Of a DNA stretch of 64,000 nucleotides, positions 1 through 10,729 are shown one piece after another. Position 1 is the first letter of the stretch. The number at the start of each line of letters is the position of its first letter. Under the pieces are notes generated by a model. That model saw only the letters and a program-made list of their open reading frames with translations, was not told the origin of the DNA and did no database searches. This stretch comes from Myxococcales bacterium (GTDB lineage: Bacteria > Myxococcota_A > Polyangia > Haliangiales > Haliangiaceae): assembly GCA_016706545.1 (NCBI GenBank), contig JADJJK010000077.1, positions 62,001 to 126,000 of the forward strand, given 5' to 3'. The translations under genes and the position numbers were made by a program.

Positions 1-3000
1 CAGCGCCGCCGCCGCCAGCGCCCGCTTGCGCGAGCGGCGCGCGCCGCCAAGGAGGACCATCGCCACCAGGAGGCTCAGCCACCCGGCGCCGCCGGAGCTG
101 GCCTGGCAGCCGCCACCGCCTTGGACCTGCACGTCCACCACGGTGCCCATGATCTGGACCACCGAGGCTGGCTCGGTGTCCTCGTCGAGGAAGATCTGGA
201 GCTGCGCGTCGAACTCGCCCACCGAGGCCGCGGCGAACACGATGTCGAACTTCCGCGCCTCGCCGGGCGCCAGGGTGACGCCGGTGAGCTCCGCGGTCAG
301 CGAGAACGCGCTGTCTCCGGTGGGATCGGTGAGCTTGAGCTCGCGCACCAGGAACGGCTTGGTGTCGTTGTTCTGCACCGAGAGCTGCGCCGGGTAGGTG
401 TCCGAGAGCCGGACCGGGAAGCCCACCGCGGTGGTGCCCAGCGAGATCACCTCGGCCGGCAGGATGCTCAGCATCGGGTGTCGGCCAAAGCCGTTGAGGG
501 TCACCACCGCCATGTTGCTCGACTGGTTGTCGTCGTGGGTGATGATGAGGCTGCCGGTGGGCGCCTTGCCGCCGCTGGTCGGGGCGAAGCGCACCTTGAA
601 CGCGGCGGTGCCGCCGCCGGGGATCACCTGCGGCTCGGCGTCCACCAGCGACCACACCGGCTCGCCGGTGATCATCAGCGCGCTCACGGTCAGCGGCGCC
701 TCGCCGGTGTTGCGCACCACCACGTCCTTGACCGGCGCCTGGCTGCCCGGGTTGCGGTAGGTCTCCGGGAACAGGCCTGGCTCGGTGACGGTGAACACGC
801 GGTCGATGCCGCGGCCGGTGAGCGAGAAGTTGGCGGGCATGGCCGCGCCGTTGCACGCGGTGGGCGCGGTGCAGACGCCGGCCACGCCCACGGTCAAGGT
901 GCCGTTGGTGGAGGTGACCGCGGTGGGGTCGTAGCTGACGGTGGCGGTGAAGGTCATGCCCGGCGGGATGACGCCCAGCGTCGCCGTCACCGAGTACACG
1001 CTGCCGCCGGCGCTGATAGCGGCGCTGGTGATGTTCAGGTCGGCGGCGCCGGAGTTGGTGAGGGTCAGCTCCTTGGTCACCGCGCCGCGGTCGACGTCCA
1101 CCGGGCCAAAGTCGTGCGTCGGGGTGTTGATGGTGACCGCCGGCGACACCGAGTTGGCGGTGACCTGCGAGGTCCGCGTGGGCATCTGCGAGGCGCCGAG
1201 GTTGCTGTTGATGGTCAGGGTGCCGGACATCGCGCCGAGCCGGTTGTTGGGGTTGGCGCGGAAGCTCAGCGTGACCATGCCGCCGGGCAAGAGGTCCAGC
1301 GGGAAGGCGGTGGCGTCCGTGCGCGCCAGCTCGCCGGTGGCGGTGCCGGTGTTGACCACGAACGACGCGCTGGTCAGGCGCACGGTGGCCTCGTACGGGT
1401 TCTTGATGGCCACCGTTCCATCGGCGGTCAGGTCCCAGCGCACGTTGCCGATGGCCAGCGGCGTCGGGTCGAACACGTAGCCCACCGAGAGGCCGTCGCC
1501 CGCCAGGGTCATGTCGCGGGTGCGCACCGCGGTGGCGCCGGCGGTGCCGATGATCCGCAGCGTGTGGGTCTCGCCGGCCTGCGTGCCGGAGGTGGTGTCG
1601 GTGGGGGAGAAGCGCACGGTCACCACGTCTGTCGCGCCTGCCGCCAGCGAGGGGGGCAGGCTCTCCACGGTGTAGGCGGCGTCTGCGGGAGCGTTGAACA
1701 TGGCGGCGATCCCGGTGATGGCGACCGAGCTGGTGTTGCGCAGCGTGAACGTCCGCGTGGCGGAGTCTCCGGCGCGCACCGAGCCGAAATCGAACGCGGT
1801 CTCGGTGGAGGTCAGGTGGCCCCCGGTACACGCCAGCGGGATCGCCAGCGTGGGGCTGTTGACCGCGTTGCTGACGATGCGGAACGAGTCGCTCAGCGAG
1901 CCCTCCACGGTCGGCGCGCAGGTGAGCCGCCAGGTGGCCTTGTTGCCAGGCATCACCATCTGGGCGCCAGCCTGGCCCATGGTCATCGCGAACTGGGTCC
2001 CGGTCATGAAGGTCGCCGAGGTGATGTTCAGCGGCTCATTGCCGGAGTTGGTGACCTCCAGGAGCTGCGGCGTGGCCATCGCGCCCAGCTCCACGTTGCC
2101 AAAGGACAGGCTCGCCGGGCTGGGCGAGACGTCGGCGCGCCCGGCGACGCAGGTGAGGGCGACCACGCCGCTGCCGCCGATGGTGTTGCTGGTGAAGGTC
2201 AGGGTGCGGTTCTGCGGGCCGATGGCGCCTGCCGGCGGCGAGCAGCGGATCTGCACCGTCGCCGCCGTGGCCCGGATGTCCAGGTCCGGGTTGAAGTTGC
2301 AGCTCGAAGCGGAGGCATCGCAAGCGGCCTGGGGCACCGCGGTGAACGAGAACCAGCTATTGGTCGGGCTGCTGAGCGTGGCGCTGGTGACCGTGAGCGT
2401 GCCGGAGCCGCTGTTGGCCACCATCAGGTTGGCCACCTCGGCGGTGCCGACGGTGACCGTGCCAAAGTCGGTCGCGCTGGTGGAGATCACCGGGGTGACC
2501 CCGGTGCCCGAGGCGGCGATGGTCTCATCGGCGGTGACGGGGTCATCGCTGTTGACCACGATGTCCGTGGCGCGCGCGCCGTTGGCCGCGGGGGTGAAGG
2601 TCACGGTGATGGTGCGCGACGTCCCGGCGCCCAGCGGGGCGCCAGCCGCCGAGGTCGCGAAGTCTGCGCTCTGCCCGCCCACCCGGGTGATCGAGTTGAT
2701 GGTGAGAGAGGTGCCGGCGTCGCCGGTGTTGCTGATGTCGAAGGTCAAGGTCGCCGGAGAGCCCACCCGGACCTCGCCAAACGCCAGCGTGGCGGTGCTC
2801 ACCGTCAGCTCTGGCGCCACGCCGCGTCCGGTGATGTCGAAGGTGCCGAGGTTGGTGGCGCCTGGGCCGACCATCGTCACCGTGCAGTCGTAGGCGGCGC
2901 GGGCCGCCGGGGTGAGCGCGACGGCGAAGCCCACGGCCGCGCCTCCCACCGGGAAGGTGAGGGGCAGCCCCGTGGTGCTGATGGTGATCCCGACGCACGC

Positions 3001-3186
3001 CGAGGTGTCGAAGGAGACCAGCATCTCCTCCACGATCCCGGCGTTGACGGTGACGGTGCCGTTGCCGGTGCTCGCCACGGGGACGTTGCCGAGCGGCACG
3101 TCGGCGGCGGTGAGCGCGAACGCCCGCGCTGGCACGGCCAGGCACGCGACGATCAGCAAGGTTCGGAAGCAGTAGGCTCTACCCAT
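1..3186 (-). CDS. Choice-of-anchor-D-type secreted repeat protein with MYXO-CTERM-like tail (3' end outside window)
   Basis: The reading frame is open from ATG at 3186 to base 1, so at least 1062 residues are present and the stop lies outside. The N-terminus MGRAYCFRTLLIVACLAVPA is a signal peptide ending near ARA. The body is a long array of about 100-residue beta-sandwich repeats rich in G, T, V and N, with recurring phrases such as LTVSN and NTGN. That pattern is typical of choice-of-anchor D/ASPM-SPD-2-Hydin-like modules. The last visible part (bases 1-120) is a Gly stretch, GGGGCQASSGG, then a hydrophobic helix and RRSRKR, as in MYXO-CTERM sorting tails, where the Cys precedes the helix. 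At least seven more residues (ALAAAAL) follow the basic cluster. I infer an exported, cell-surface structural protein. The long plus-strand frame across the same bases is an antisense shadow. Confidence 0.8.
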   Translation of the reverse strand, partial: MGRAYCFRTLLIVACLAVPARAFALTAADVPLGNVPVASTGNGTVTVNAGIVEEMLVSFDTSACVGITISTTGLPLTFPVGGAAVGFAVALTPAARAAYDCTVTMVGPGATNLGTFDITGRGVAPELTVSTATLAFGEVRVGSPATLTFDISNTGDAGTSLTINSITRVGGQSADFATSAAGAPLGAGTSRTITVTFTPAANGARATDIVVNSDDPVTADETIAASGTGVTPVISTSATDFGTVTVGTAEVANLMVANSGSGTLTVTSATLSSPTNSWFSFTAVPQAACDASASSCNFNPDLDIRATAATVQIRCSPPAGAIGPQNRTLTFTSNTIGGSGVVALTCVAGRADVSPSPASLSFGNVELGAMATPQLLEVTNSGNEPLNITSATFMTGTQFAMTMGQAGAQMVMPGNKATWRLTCAPTVEGSLSDSFRIVSNAVNSPTLAIPLACTGGHLTSTETAFDFGSVRAGDSATRTFTLRNTSSVAITGIAAMFNAPADAAYTVESLPPSLAAGATDVVTVRFSPTDTTSGTQAGETHTLRIIGTAGATAVRTRDMTLAGDGLSVGYVFDPTPLAIGNVRWDLTADGTVAIKNPYEATVRLTSASFVVNTGTATGELARTDATAFPLDLLPGGMVTLSFRANPNNRLGAMSGTLTINSNLGASQMPTRTSQVTANSVSPAVTINTPTHDFGPVDVDRGAVTKELTLTNSGAADLNITSAAISAGGSVYSVTATLGVIPPGMTFTATVSYDPTAVTSTNGTLTVGVAGVCTAPTACNGAAMPANFSLTGRGIDRVFTVTEPGLFPETYRNPGSQAPVKDVVVRNTGEAPLTVSALMITGEPVWSLVDAEPQVIPGGGTAAFKVRFAPTSGGKAPTGSLIITHDDNQSSNMAVVTLNGFGRHPMLSILPAEVISLGTTAVGFPVRLSDTYPAQLSVQNNDTKPFLVRELKLTDPTGDSAFSLTAELTGVTLAPGEARKFDIVFAAASVGEFDAQLQIFLDEDTEPASVVQIMGTVVDVQVQGGGGCQASSGGAGWLSLLVAMVLLGGARRSRKRALAAAAL

Positions 3187-3589
3187 AGGTCGTGGAACTC
3201 CCAGCTGGAGGATACTCTTACCGACGCCCACTCCCCCCTCAAGAATTGCATGGACCGTCATCAATTCGAGCGTGCCTGGCCGCGGCTGGGGCCCCAGCGG
3301 TCTTCGGGCTGCTTCTGGGCTGCTTCCGGCGGGTCGTCGCCCGACCTTGGGCGGCCTGGGGTCCGACCGCGAGCCGTCGATCCATGCTCACGCGACGGCG
3401 GGGACGGCCATCGGCCTCCACGAGATCGGCGCAGACGTAGGCCCCACTACCAGACCGGCGAACCTGCGCGTGGCGCGCGTGCCAGGAGATCTCCGCGTGA
3501 CGCCGCGCGGCTTGGCCATCGCTCGTGTGGTCGCGCGCGTGGTCGCTCGCGTGGCCGCTCGCCTGCGCGAACCTGGTACACCTCGCGTC
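3187..3589. other. Intergenic region, divergent, 403 bases
   Basis: This separates the minus-strand surface-protein gene from the plus-strand DUF4336-like gene and should hold both promoters. On the minus strand, 20-70 bases before the ATG at 3186, a weak TTGAGG/TAAGAG-like pair can be read, and GGAG lies 11 bases before the start. Bases 3525-3560 hold a short GTGGTCGCGCGC-like codon repeat. Open frames through here are only extensions of the neighbours and have no recognisable protein content. Confidence 0.4.
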
Positions 3590-4297
3590 ATGGCGGTTCG
3601 TGGTACCTGGCACATCGCGGAGCACGGTCCTCTGGAGGCCCTGGGCAAGAACCTCTGGCAGGTGGAGGCGACCTTGCCCGCCCTGCCGCTGGGGCGTCGC
3701 ATGGTCATCGCCCGCTACGCCTCTGGCGAGCTGCTGGTACACAACGCCGTCGCCTGTGATCCGGCCACCATGGCGGCGATCGAGGCGCTGGGGCCGATCT
3801 CGTTCGTGATCGTCCCCAGCGGCTTTCATCGCATGGACGTGCCGGCGTTCGCCGCGCGCTATCCAACCTGCAAGATCCTGGCGATGCCGAGAGCGCGCGG
3901 GAGAGTGGCTGCGCGCGCCCGGGTCGATGGTGGGCCGGAGCTCCTGCCCGCAGATCGGCACACGCGCTGGGAGCCGCTCGACGGCGTGCCCTCGGAGGGC
4001 GTGCTCCTGCACGACACCTCGGACGGCGTGGTCGCGGTGTTCAATGATTGCTTGCAGAATCATCCGGACCGCTTGCCCGGCGTCAAGGGCCTGATCCTGA
4101 GGGCCCTGGGCTCCACCGGCGGGCTCAAGGTGACGCCGATCGCGCGCCGGTTTCTGGTGACCGACGCCGCAGCCCACGCGCGACAGCTCCGGCGCCTCGC
4201 CGAGCTTGGCCCCGTGCTGATCGTCCCAGGCCACGGCGCCCTGGTGCGGCGCGACTGCGCCGAGTCCTTGCGGGCCGTGGCGGACTCGCTGGGGTAG
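3590..4297 (+). CDS. DUF4336-like protein (metallo-beta-lactamase-fold derived)
   Basis: This is a 235-residue protein beginning MAVRGTWHIAEHGPLEALG. The order NLWQVEA, then TRM-type RRMVIARYASGELLVHNAVA, then ALGPISFVIVPSGFHRMDV and a late PGHGALVRRD segment resembles DUF4336. That family keeps the metallo-beta-lactamase fold but usually lacks the full HxHxDH zinc site. Only a single GH and isolated His residues are visible here, so hydrolase activity is doubtful. The ATG at 3590 was chosen because family similarity begins there; the frame stays open upstream to 3272, but that part is low-complexity Arg/Ala translation. No signal peptide is visible, so it is probably cytoplasmic. It stands alone, divergent from the surface-protein gene, 161 bases before the pilT-like pair. 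The family assignment is from memory of its motifs. Confidence 0.65.
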   Translation: MAVRGTWHIAEHGPLEALGKNLWQVEATLPALPLGRRMVIARYASGELLVHNAVACDPATMAAIEALGPISFVIVPSGFHRMDVPAFAARYPTCKILAMPRARGRVAARARVDGGPELLPADRHTRWEPLDGVPSEGVLLHDTSDGVVAVFNDCLQNHPDRLPGVKGLILRALGSTGGLKVTPIARRFLVTDAAAHARQLRRLAELGPVLIVPGHGALVRRDCAESLRAVADSLG

Positions 4298-4300
4298 GTG

Positions 4301-4339
4301 GCTAGGGTAGATCGCTAGGGTAGATCGCTAGGGTAGGTC
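4301..4339. repeat. Three tandem 13-bp repeats
   Basis: The unit GCTAGGGTAGATC occurs at 4301-4313 and 4314-4326, and with one A-to-G change at 4327-4339, directly after the DUF4336-like stop codon. No hairpin forms. It is probably a neutral slippage array in the 3' untranslated region. Confidence 0.8.
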
Positions 4340-4458
4340 GCTGGCGTCGCTGGTCCGCGTCGCGTGCAGGTGCAGGTCCTTCCTCGAAAGTCGCACCGCG
4401 ACGGATCTTCGCTGATCCGGCGGCGTGGCAGTGCAAAGGAGCTCGGCGCGGGCGTACC

Positions 4459-6838
4459 ATGATCGCAGTGGTGCGCCTTGGCCAGCTCCTCGGCTATCTG
4501 GGTCGAGACGGGATCAGCGAGATCGTCGTCGGCACCGGCCGGCCGATCATGGTCAAGAAGGGCGGGGCGTATCAGCCGCTCTTGTCTGCGCCGGTCAGCA
4601 CCGCGCAGATCGAAGAGCTGGTTCGCGGCAGCAGCCTCGCGGGGCTCTGGCCGGATCGCGACACCAACGGCGCCCCGACGGCGCTGGTGGTGCTGGGCAA
4701 GGCGTGCATGGCGCAGGTGGCGCGGCGCGGCGACTCCATCATCATCAAGCTGGAGAACCGGTCAGACGCTGCGCCGACGTCAGCGTCGGCGTCGGGGTCG
4801 ATGCCAGCGTCTGCGTCTGCGACGATGCCCGCGTCGGCGTCCGGGGCGATGCCAGCGTCTGCGTCTGCATCTGCGACGATGCCCGCGTCGGCGTCCGGGG
4901 CGATGCCCGCGTCTGCGTCTGCGACGATGCCCGCGTCGGCGTCCGGGGCGATGCCTGCGTCCGCCGTCGTCGCCCGCAAGTCGTCGCCGCACCTGGGCCT
5001 TGGCGCAGAGCTCTCGGAGCGTGCGCGGGGCGTGGCCGCGGCAGGGCAGCCTGCGGCCGGCGCGAGTCGCCCGCCCGCGCCCGCCGAGCCGCTCCGATCG
5101 GCGACGGCACCGACGGTACCGGCTGCACCGCTGGCACCGCTGGCACCGGCCCCCTCTCGACCCCCCTCTGCCGCTCCGTCTCCGGCGGCGCCCGCGGTCT
5201 CCTTCGCACCGCAGGTGGCGCTGGAGCTGGAGGACCCGGTCGATTTTTCGTTCGCGCAGCCATCGCCGCTCGATGATTCCTTTGACCTCGAGCTGGATCT
5301 GTCCTCGGACTCGCCGCCCGGGTTGTCCTCGGGCTCGCCGCCAAGCGCAGGCCACCACGGCGGCGCCACGCACGCCACGTACGCCGCTTCTCCGGGCGCC
5401 GGGGCAGCGGGCGCTGCCACCGCGCCGGCGTGGACGCAGGCCGCCACCGCGCCGGCTGCCGCGGCGTTCGTCGCACCACCTGCGCTCGGGACGGCGCCCG
5501 GGGCCGCGCCCGTCGCCGCGCCCGTTGTCGCGCTCGTCGCTGCGCCCGGCGCCGCGCCCATCGCCGCGCCCGTTGTCGCGCCCGTCGCTGCGCCCGGGGC
5601 CGGGATCGTCGCCGCGCCGGTGCGGCTGCCTGCGCCGGTCGCGCGCGTCGTGCCGGAGTCGTTCGCGGCGCTCATTCGCGCCGCGCGCCAGCACGGCGCC
5701 ACGGACCTGCACCTGAGCCCTGGGCAGCCGGCGCTCTTGCGCGCGATCGGCCAGCTCCATCCGCTGGGCGAGCCGCTGCCCGCGTCGGCGGTGGCCGCGC
5801 TCATCGAGCCGTGGCTGACCCCGAGCGACCGGCAGGTCCTCGAGGAGCGCGGCTACGTCGATCTCGCGCTCGATGTCGGCGGCGGCCCGGGCGGCGCGGG
5901 CACCTTGGGCCACCCCTCGAGCTCCTCGGGTCGCGTGCGCGCCAACGTGTCGCGCCAGCGTGGCGGCCTCAAGGGCTCCTTTCGCCTGGTCTGGGAGGGC
6001 GTCCCCACGCTCGAGCTGCTGGGCCTGCCGCGCGATCTGGCCAAGGTCACGAGCTATCACCAGGGGTTGGTGGTCATCGCTGGCCCAAGCGGCCACGGCA
6101 AGACCACCACGCTCGGCGCGCTGGTGGATCTCATCAACTCGTCGCGCCCGCACCACATCCTGTGCATCGAAGATCCGGTGGAGATCGTGCATCCTCGCAA
6201 GCAAGCGGTGGTGTCGCAGCGCGAGGTCGGGCTGCATACCCTGTCGTTTGCCAGCGCGCTCCGCGCCTCGCTGCGTGAAGACCCGGACGTGATCGTCATC
6301 GGCGAGGTGCGAGATCGCGAGACCGTGGAGATCGCGCTCACCGCTGCCGAGACCGGCCACCTGGTGATCGCGACGATGAGCACCCCCTCGGCGGCCAAGA
6401 CCATCGATCGCCTGATCGACATGTTCCCGCCCGATGACCAGACCCAGGTCCGGGTCTCGCTGGCCGCGGCGCTGCGCTTCATCCTCGCGCAGCGGCTCGT
6501 GCCCCGGCGCGGCGGTCAGGGCGTGGTGCCCGCGGTGGAGCTCTTGACCGGCGTCTTGCCGGTGGCCGCGCTCATCCGCGACAACAAGCTGTTTCAGCTC
6601 CCCAACCTGCAGCAGCGCGGCCGCGCCTTCGGCATGATCCGCTTCGACGACTCCATCCTGGAGCTGGTGCGCGCCGGGGTGGTGGACGAAGAGGTCGCGC
6701 TGGCCATGGCGGACAGCAAACGCGAGGTCCACGCCGCCTTGCACCCGCCGGAGCCGGCGCCGGTGGCCGCGCAGCAGAAGCCGTGGGACGACGCGCGGCA
6801 GCGCCTGGGCGGGCTGTTTCGCCGGGACAAGGACCGAG

Positions 6839-6849
<11 letters not shown>
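4459..6849 (+). CDS. PilT-like secretion/retraction ATPase with long low-complexity linker
   Basis: This 796-residue protein is roughly twice the length of ordinary PilT. Residues 1-100 resemble a degenerate PilT N-terminal domain (LGQLLGYLGRDGISEIVVGTG). Residues 101-395 are Ala/Pro/Ser-rich linker, including the 8-residue MPASASxx repeats. From about residue 400 a complete PilT core follows: ATDLHLSPGQP, Walker A GPSGHGKTTT (about 541), Asp box CIEDPVE (about 570), Walker B VIVIGEVRD (about 612) and His box AAETGHLVIAT (about 631). The second conserved His of PilT (the LHT motif) is replaced in MSTPSAAKTIDR. It acts at the cytoplasmic face of a type IV pilus or related secretion machine. 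Its 3' end overlaps the next PilT-like gene by 11 bases, so the two are probably co-translated. PilT versus PilU/PilB-like is not decidable, but a C-terminal retraction-type domain is present. Confidence 0.85.
4801..4965. repeat. Coding minisatellite of alternating 24-bp units
   Basis: Seven ATG-initiated units encode MPASASAT and MPASASGA in alternation. Unit starts are 4801, 4825, 4849, 4879, 4903, 4927 and 4951; the third is 6 bp longer and the last is incomplete. They lie inside the linker of the first PilT-like protein. The alternation implies expansion of a 48-bp higher-order unit. Confidence 0.9.
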
Positions 6850-7975
<1,126 letters not shown>

Positions 7976-7991
7976 GATCGCCGCCGTGAGC

Positions 7992-9367
7992 ATGCCACCA
8001 CCTGCGATGGCCTTCCTCTGGCTCGCGATGCTTGCGGGTGGCACCAACCAGCCGGCATCGCCCCAGCCGTCGGCTTCGCCCGCTCCGCAGGCCCCTGCCG
8101 CACCGGGGGCTGGCGCCGAGCCGACGAGCGGCCACACCCGCCGCGTCGCGGCAGCATGCACCGTCTTCGTCTCACCGCGAGGGCGCGACTCGAACGATGG
8201 AAGGACCCTGCGGCGCTCGCTCAAGACTCCCCGCAAGGCGGTCTCCATGGCGAGATCGGGTGACGTCGTGTGCTTCGATGCGGGCACGTACCCGACGCTC
8301 GAGATCGCGAACCGGACAGGAACCGCCGCCGGCCCGATCGTGTTTCGAACCGTGCCAGGGGGCGAGCTCAAGGCCACGTTCACGAGCGGCTCACTCAAGC
8401 ATGGCCACAGCGTTCGCGTGGATCGCTCCGAGCACGTTCACCTGTACGATCTGCGACTCACGAGCTCGCAGACCGGGATCGAGGTGGGGAGCTCGGGCTA
8501 CGCCCGCCTCGATGGGCTGCTCGTCGAGCGCGTGGGCCAGGCGGCGATCAAGATCCACCGGACGGTGGCGGCGGGCGACGAGCAGCGCTTTCTGGGACCG
8601 GCAGCCCACCACTGCGACGTGGTCCGCAACACGATCCGCGACACCGGGCGGGTTACGCCACGCTATGGCGAAGGGATCTACGTCGGCACCGGCGGGCTCC
8701 AGGGCGACGATACCCATGACGTGTACGTCGCCTACAACCACCTCGACGCGGTGCGCGCCGAGGCGATCGAGATCAAGCGGCACAGCCATGACGTCATCGT
8801 CCGCGGCAACTTGGTCACCAGCGGCTCGCACGAGTTCCACGCCGCGATCACCGTGGCCGTCAGGCCAAGCCCGACTCTGTCCCGAACGGGCACTACCTGA
8901 TCGAAGACAACCGGATCTACAACTACGCGAGCACCGGGGACTCCGTCGCCGGGATCACGATCGGACATGGCGACACGGTCGTGCGCAACAACGTCGTGTG
9001 GGCCATCGACGGGGGGCGCGGGATCCGCACCACCACGACCTTCGCCAGCGCATCCGCGCGCGAGGTGGTGATCGAGCACAACACGATCTGGACCAGCGGG
9101 GCCGCGCCCTCGATCGCGCTCGACGATGGCGACGAACGAACGGGGATCACCGATCATCTCGGCCACGTCACCGTCCGCGACAACGTGACCTCAGATGGGG
9201 CCGCTGGTTCGATCAGGGGAGCGTCCGATGACTTCGTTGGACCGATCGAGGGGAGCGCCGACGCTGGGCAAGGACCCGGCACCGGGTTTCGCGCAAAACG
9301 CTACGCTGGACTGGGCGCCGATCTCGATGTGGTCATCAAGCGAAGCGCCGGGGCTGCGCCTCGGTGA
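7992..9367 (+). pseudogene. Parallel beta-helix (pectate-lyase-like, DUF1565-type) secreted protein, frameshifted
   Basis: The start MPPPAMAFLWLAMLAGGT is a signal peptide followed by a Pro/Ala linker. Then VFVSPRGRDSNDGRTLRRSL, the DUF1565/right-handed beta-helix entry motif, and SGDVVCFDAGTY appear. The repeats HVHLYDLRLT, CDVVRNTIRD and DVIVRGNLV follow. The frame ends at 8900, but the next frame continues the same fold without a gap (QAKPDSVPNGHYLIEDNRIY, VVRNNVVWA, VVIEHNTIW) to the stop at 9367. The shift lies within about 8853-8865 and is not in a homopolymer. It is either a real inactivating indel or a sequence error. The intact product would have about 458 residues and act outside the cell, probably binding or cleaving polysaccharide; no catalytic residues can be named. 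It begins 16 bases after the PilT-like gene. Confidence 0.75.
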
Positions 9368-9407
9368 CCCCGCCGGTGGGTGCCGGTGCGCGCGGGCAAG
9401 AAGCGCA

Positions 9408-9435
9408 CGGCCCCGGAGATTGCGCTTCGGGGCCG
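9408..9435. terminator. Hairpin between convergent genes
   Basis: The 8-bp perfect stem CGGCCCCG/CGGGGCCG (9408-9415 and 9428-9435) has a 12-base loop and is followed on the plus strand by CTCTTGTG. It sits between the convergent ends of the beta-helix gene (9367) and the DUF4340 gene (9527). It is plausible as a bidirectional terminator, although the T-tract is weak. Confidence 0.45.
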
Positions 9436-9526
9436 CTCTTGTGTCGCGCGAGGGCGTGCGCTGCGGCTGCTCACTGCAGCAGGGTGGTCAGGTCTTGCCG
9501 GGCGCCAGGCGCCGGGCGCGGCGTCG

Positions 9527-10729
9527 CTACTGAAAGAGCGTCGCCAGGTCTTGCTCGGCGCGCTCCGCGACCGAGCGATTGACCATGGCCATCACCCGGG
9601 TCCTGGGCGTGACGATGAAGTACTCCACCAGCGGCGGCGGCGGGTTGGCCAGATCGCCGGTCCCGTCGGTGGGCATCTCTGCGGCGCGGCTGCGCTTGAA
9701 CAGCTTGAGCTCGCCGAGCGCCGTGCCCTTGCCGTCCCGGTACGTCAGCGCCATCACCGGGGTCAGATCGGACATCTTGACCGCCGGCTCGAAGTTCGTC
9801 GGCAACAGGTTGAACGAGTTGTCGATGAAGTTGGCCAGCGACTGATCCGCCTTCTTGGTGGCCGCGTCGCCCCAGGTCTCGGAGGCCTGGCCCTCGGCGG
9901 AGGTCGCCGTCACCCGGGCCGCGTCGCGCGTCTTGCCGCCGGCCGAGACGGAGACCTGCTTGGCGTCCGTCTGCTCGAAGCCGCGCGGATCGCTGAGCCG
10001 CAGGCTGGTGAACCCGCCCTCCAGCGCAGACAGGAGCTCGCGCGAGAACACGTAGCCCTTGCCGGTGGCGGTCTCGAGCACGTAGCGGTCGCTGCCGCCG
10101 TAGACCTGGCCGCCCACCACGAAGGCGCGCTGGCCGTCCTTGAACACCACGGTCAGCGAGGTCTTGGTGTCGTCGAGCTTGTAGGTCTTCTTGTCCGCGT
10201 CCGACACGGTGCCCAGGCTGCGCATGGCGCGCGCCGAGGCCAGCAACTTGACGAGCTGGTCCACCGCCTCACCGGCGGGGAACTCGTTGACGTTCTTGAC
10301 CTCCTCCATCTCGGGCGGCGCCGGCGGCTTGGGGGCCTCTGGCGGCTTGGCAGCGTCAGCGGGCTTGGCGGGGTCGGCGGGCTTCGCCGGGTCGGCGGGC
10401 TTCGCCGGGTCGGCGGGCTTCGCCGCCTCGGCGGGCTTCGCCGGGTCGGCGGCCGGCGGCGGCGTCGGCGCGGGCGGCGTCGGCTTGGGCCGCTTGGTGA
10501 TGGTGGTCTCGCTGCCCCACCAGTAGTCGCCGCTCGCGTCGTTGCGCTTCTCGAGCTTCACGACGCGGCCCTCGGCCTTGTACTCGACGGAGGTCAGGTC
10601 CGAGGTGGCCTTCTGCCACAGCGAGATCGAGCCGACGTCCGGCGAGATCGAGGTGTCGCGCGTCCAGGTGCGGTACCCGTACACCAGCATGATGAGGAGC
10701 AGCGCTCCGTGAATGATCGCGGCCTTCAT
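9527..10729 (-). CDS. DUF4340-type protein of the ABC/GldG operon
   Basis: This 400-residue protein starts at ATG 10729, whose ATGA overlaps the stop of the gldG-like gene, so it is translationally coupled. The N-terminal membrane anchor is MKAAIIHGALLLIMLVYGYR, followed by TRDTSIS. A Pro/Lys/Ala linker of tandem AKPADP units comes next (about residues 90-135). The C-terminal region, with segments such as KLDDTKTSLTVVFKDGQ, YVLETATGKGYVFS and LRDP-like LRLSDPRGF, fits DUF4340. That family is repeatedly found downstream of ABC-2 permease and GldG-like genes. It is probably a periplasmic-facing accessory subunit. Function is inferred from operon context, as no catalytic motif is visible. Confidence 0.75.
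   Translation of the reverse strand: MKAAIIHGALLLIMLVYGYRTWTRDTSISPDVGSISLWQKATSDLTSVEYKAEGRVVKLEKRNDASGDYWWGSETTITKRPKPTPPAPTPPPAADPAKPAEAAKPADPAKPADPAKPADPAKPADAAKPPEAPKPPAPPEMEEVKNVNEFPAGEAVDQLVKLLASARAMRSLGTVSDADKKTYKLDDTKTSLTVVFKDGQRAFVVGGQVYGGSDRYVLETATGKGYVFSRELLSALEGGFTSLRLSDPRGFEQTDAKQVSVSAGGKTRDAARVTATSAEGQASETWGDAATKKADQSLANFIDNSFNLLPTNFEPAVKMSDLTPVMALTYRDGKGTALGELKLFKRSRAAEMPTDGTGDLANPPPPLVEYFIVTPRTRVMAMVNRSVAERAEQDLATLFQ
10353..10442. repeat. Five tandem 18-bp repeats in the DUF4340 linker
   Basis: The units GGGTCGGCGGGCTTCGCC (plus-strand reading) run from 10353 to 10442 with minor variants in the first and fourth copies. They encode a repeated six-residue Pro/Ala/Lys/Asp motif linking the membrane anchor to the globular domain. 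Confidence 0.85.

Noticed and set aside
121..3759. 1212-residue open frame on the plus strand
   Set aside because: It is antisense to the secreted repeat protein, whose minus frame has a signal peptide and MYXO-CTERM-like tail. The plus frame is His/Arg/Gly-rich with no domain logic, a common shadow in GC-rich DNA.
4801..4965. Possible CRISPR-like array
   Set aside because: Units are 24-30 bp with no unique spacers, in frame within a protein linker, and vary by codon. This is a coding minisatellite.
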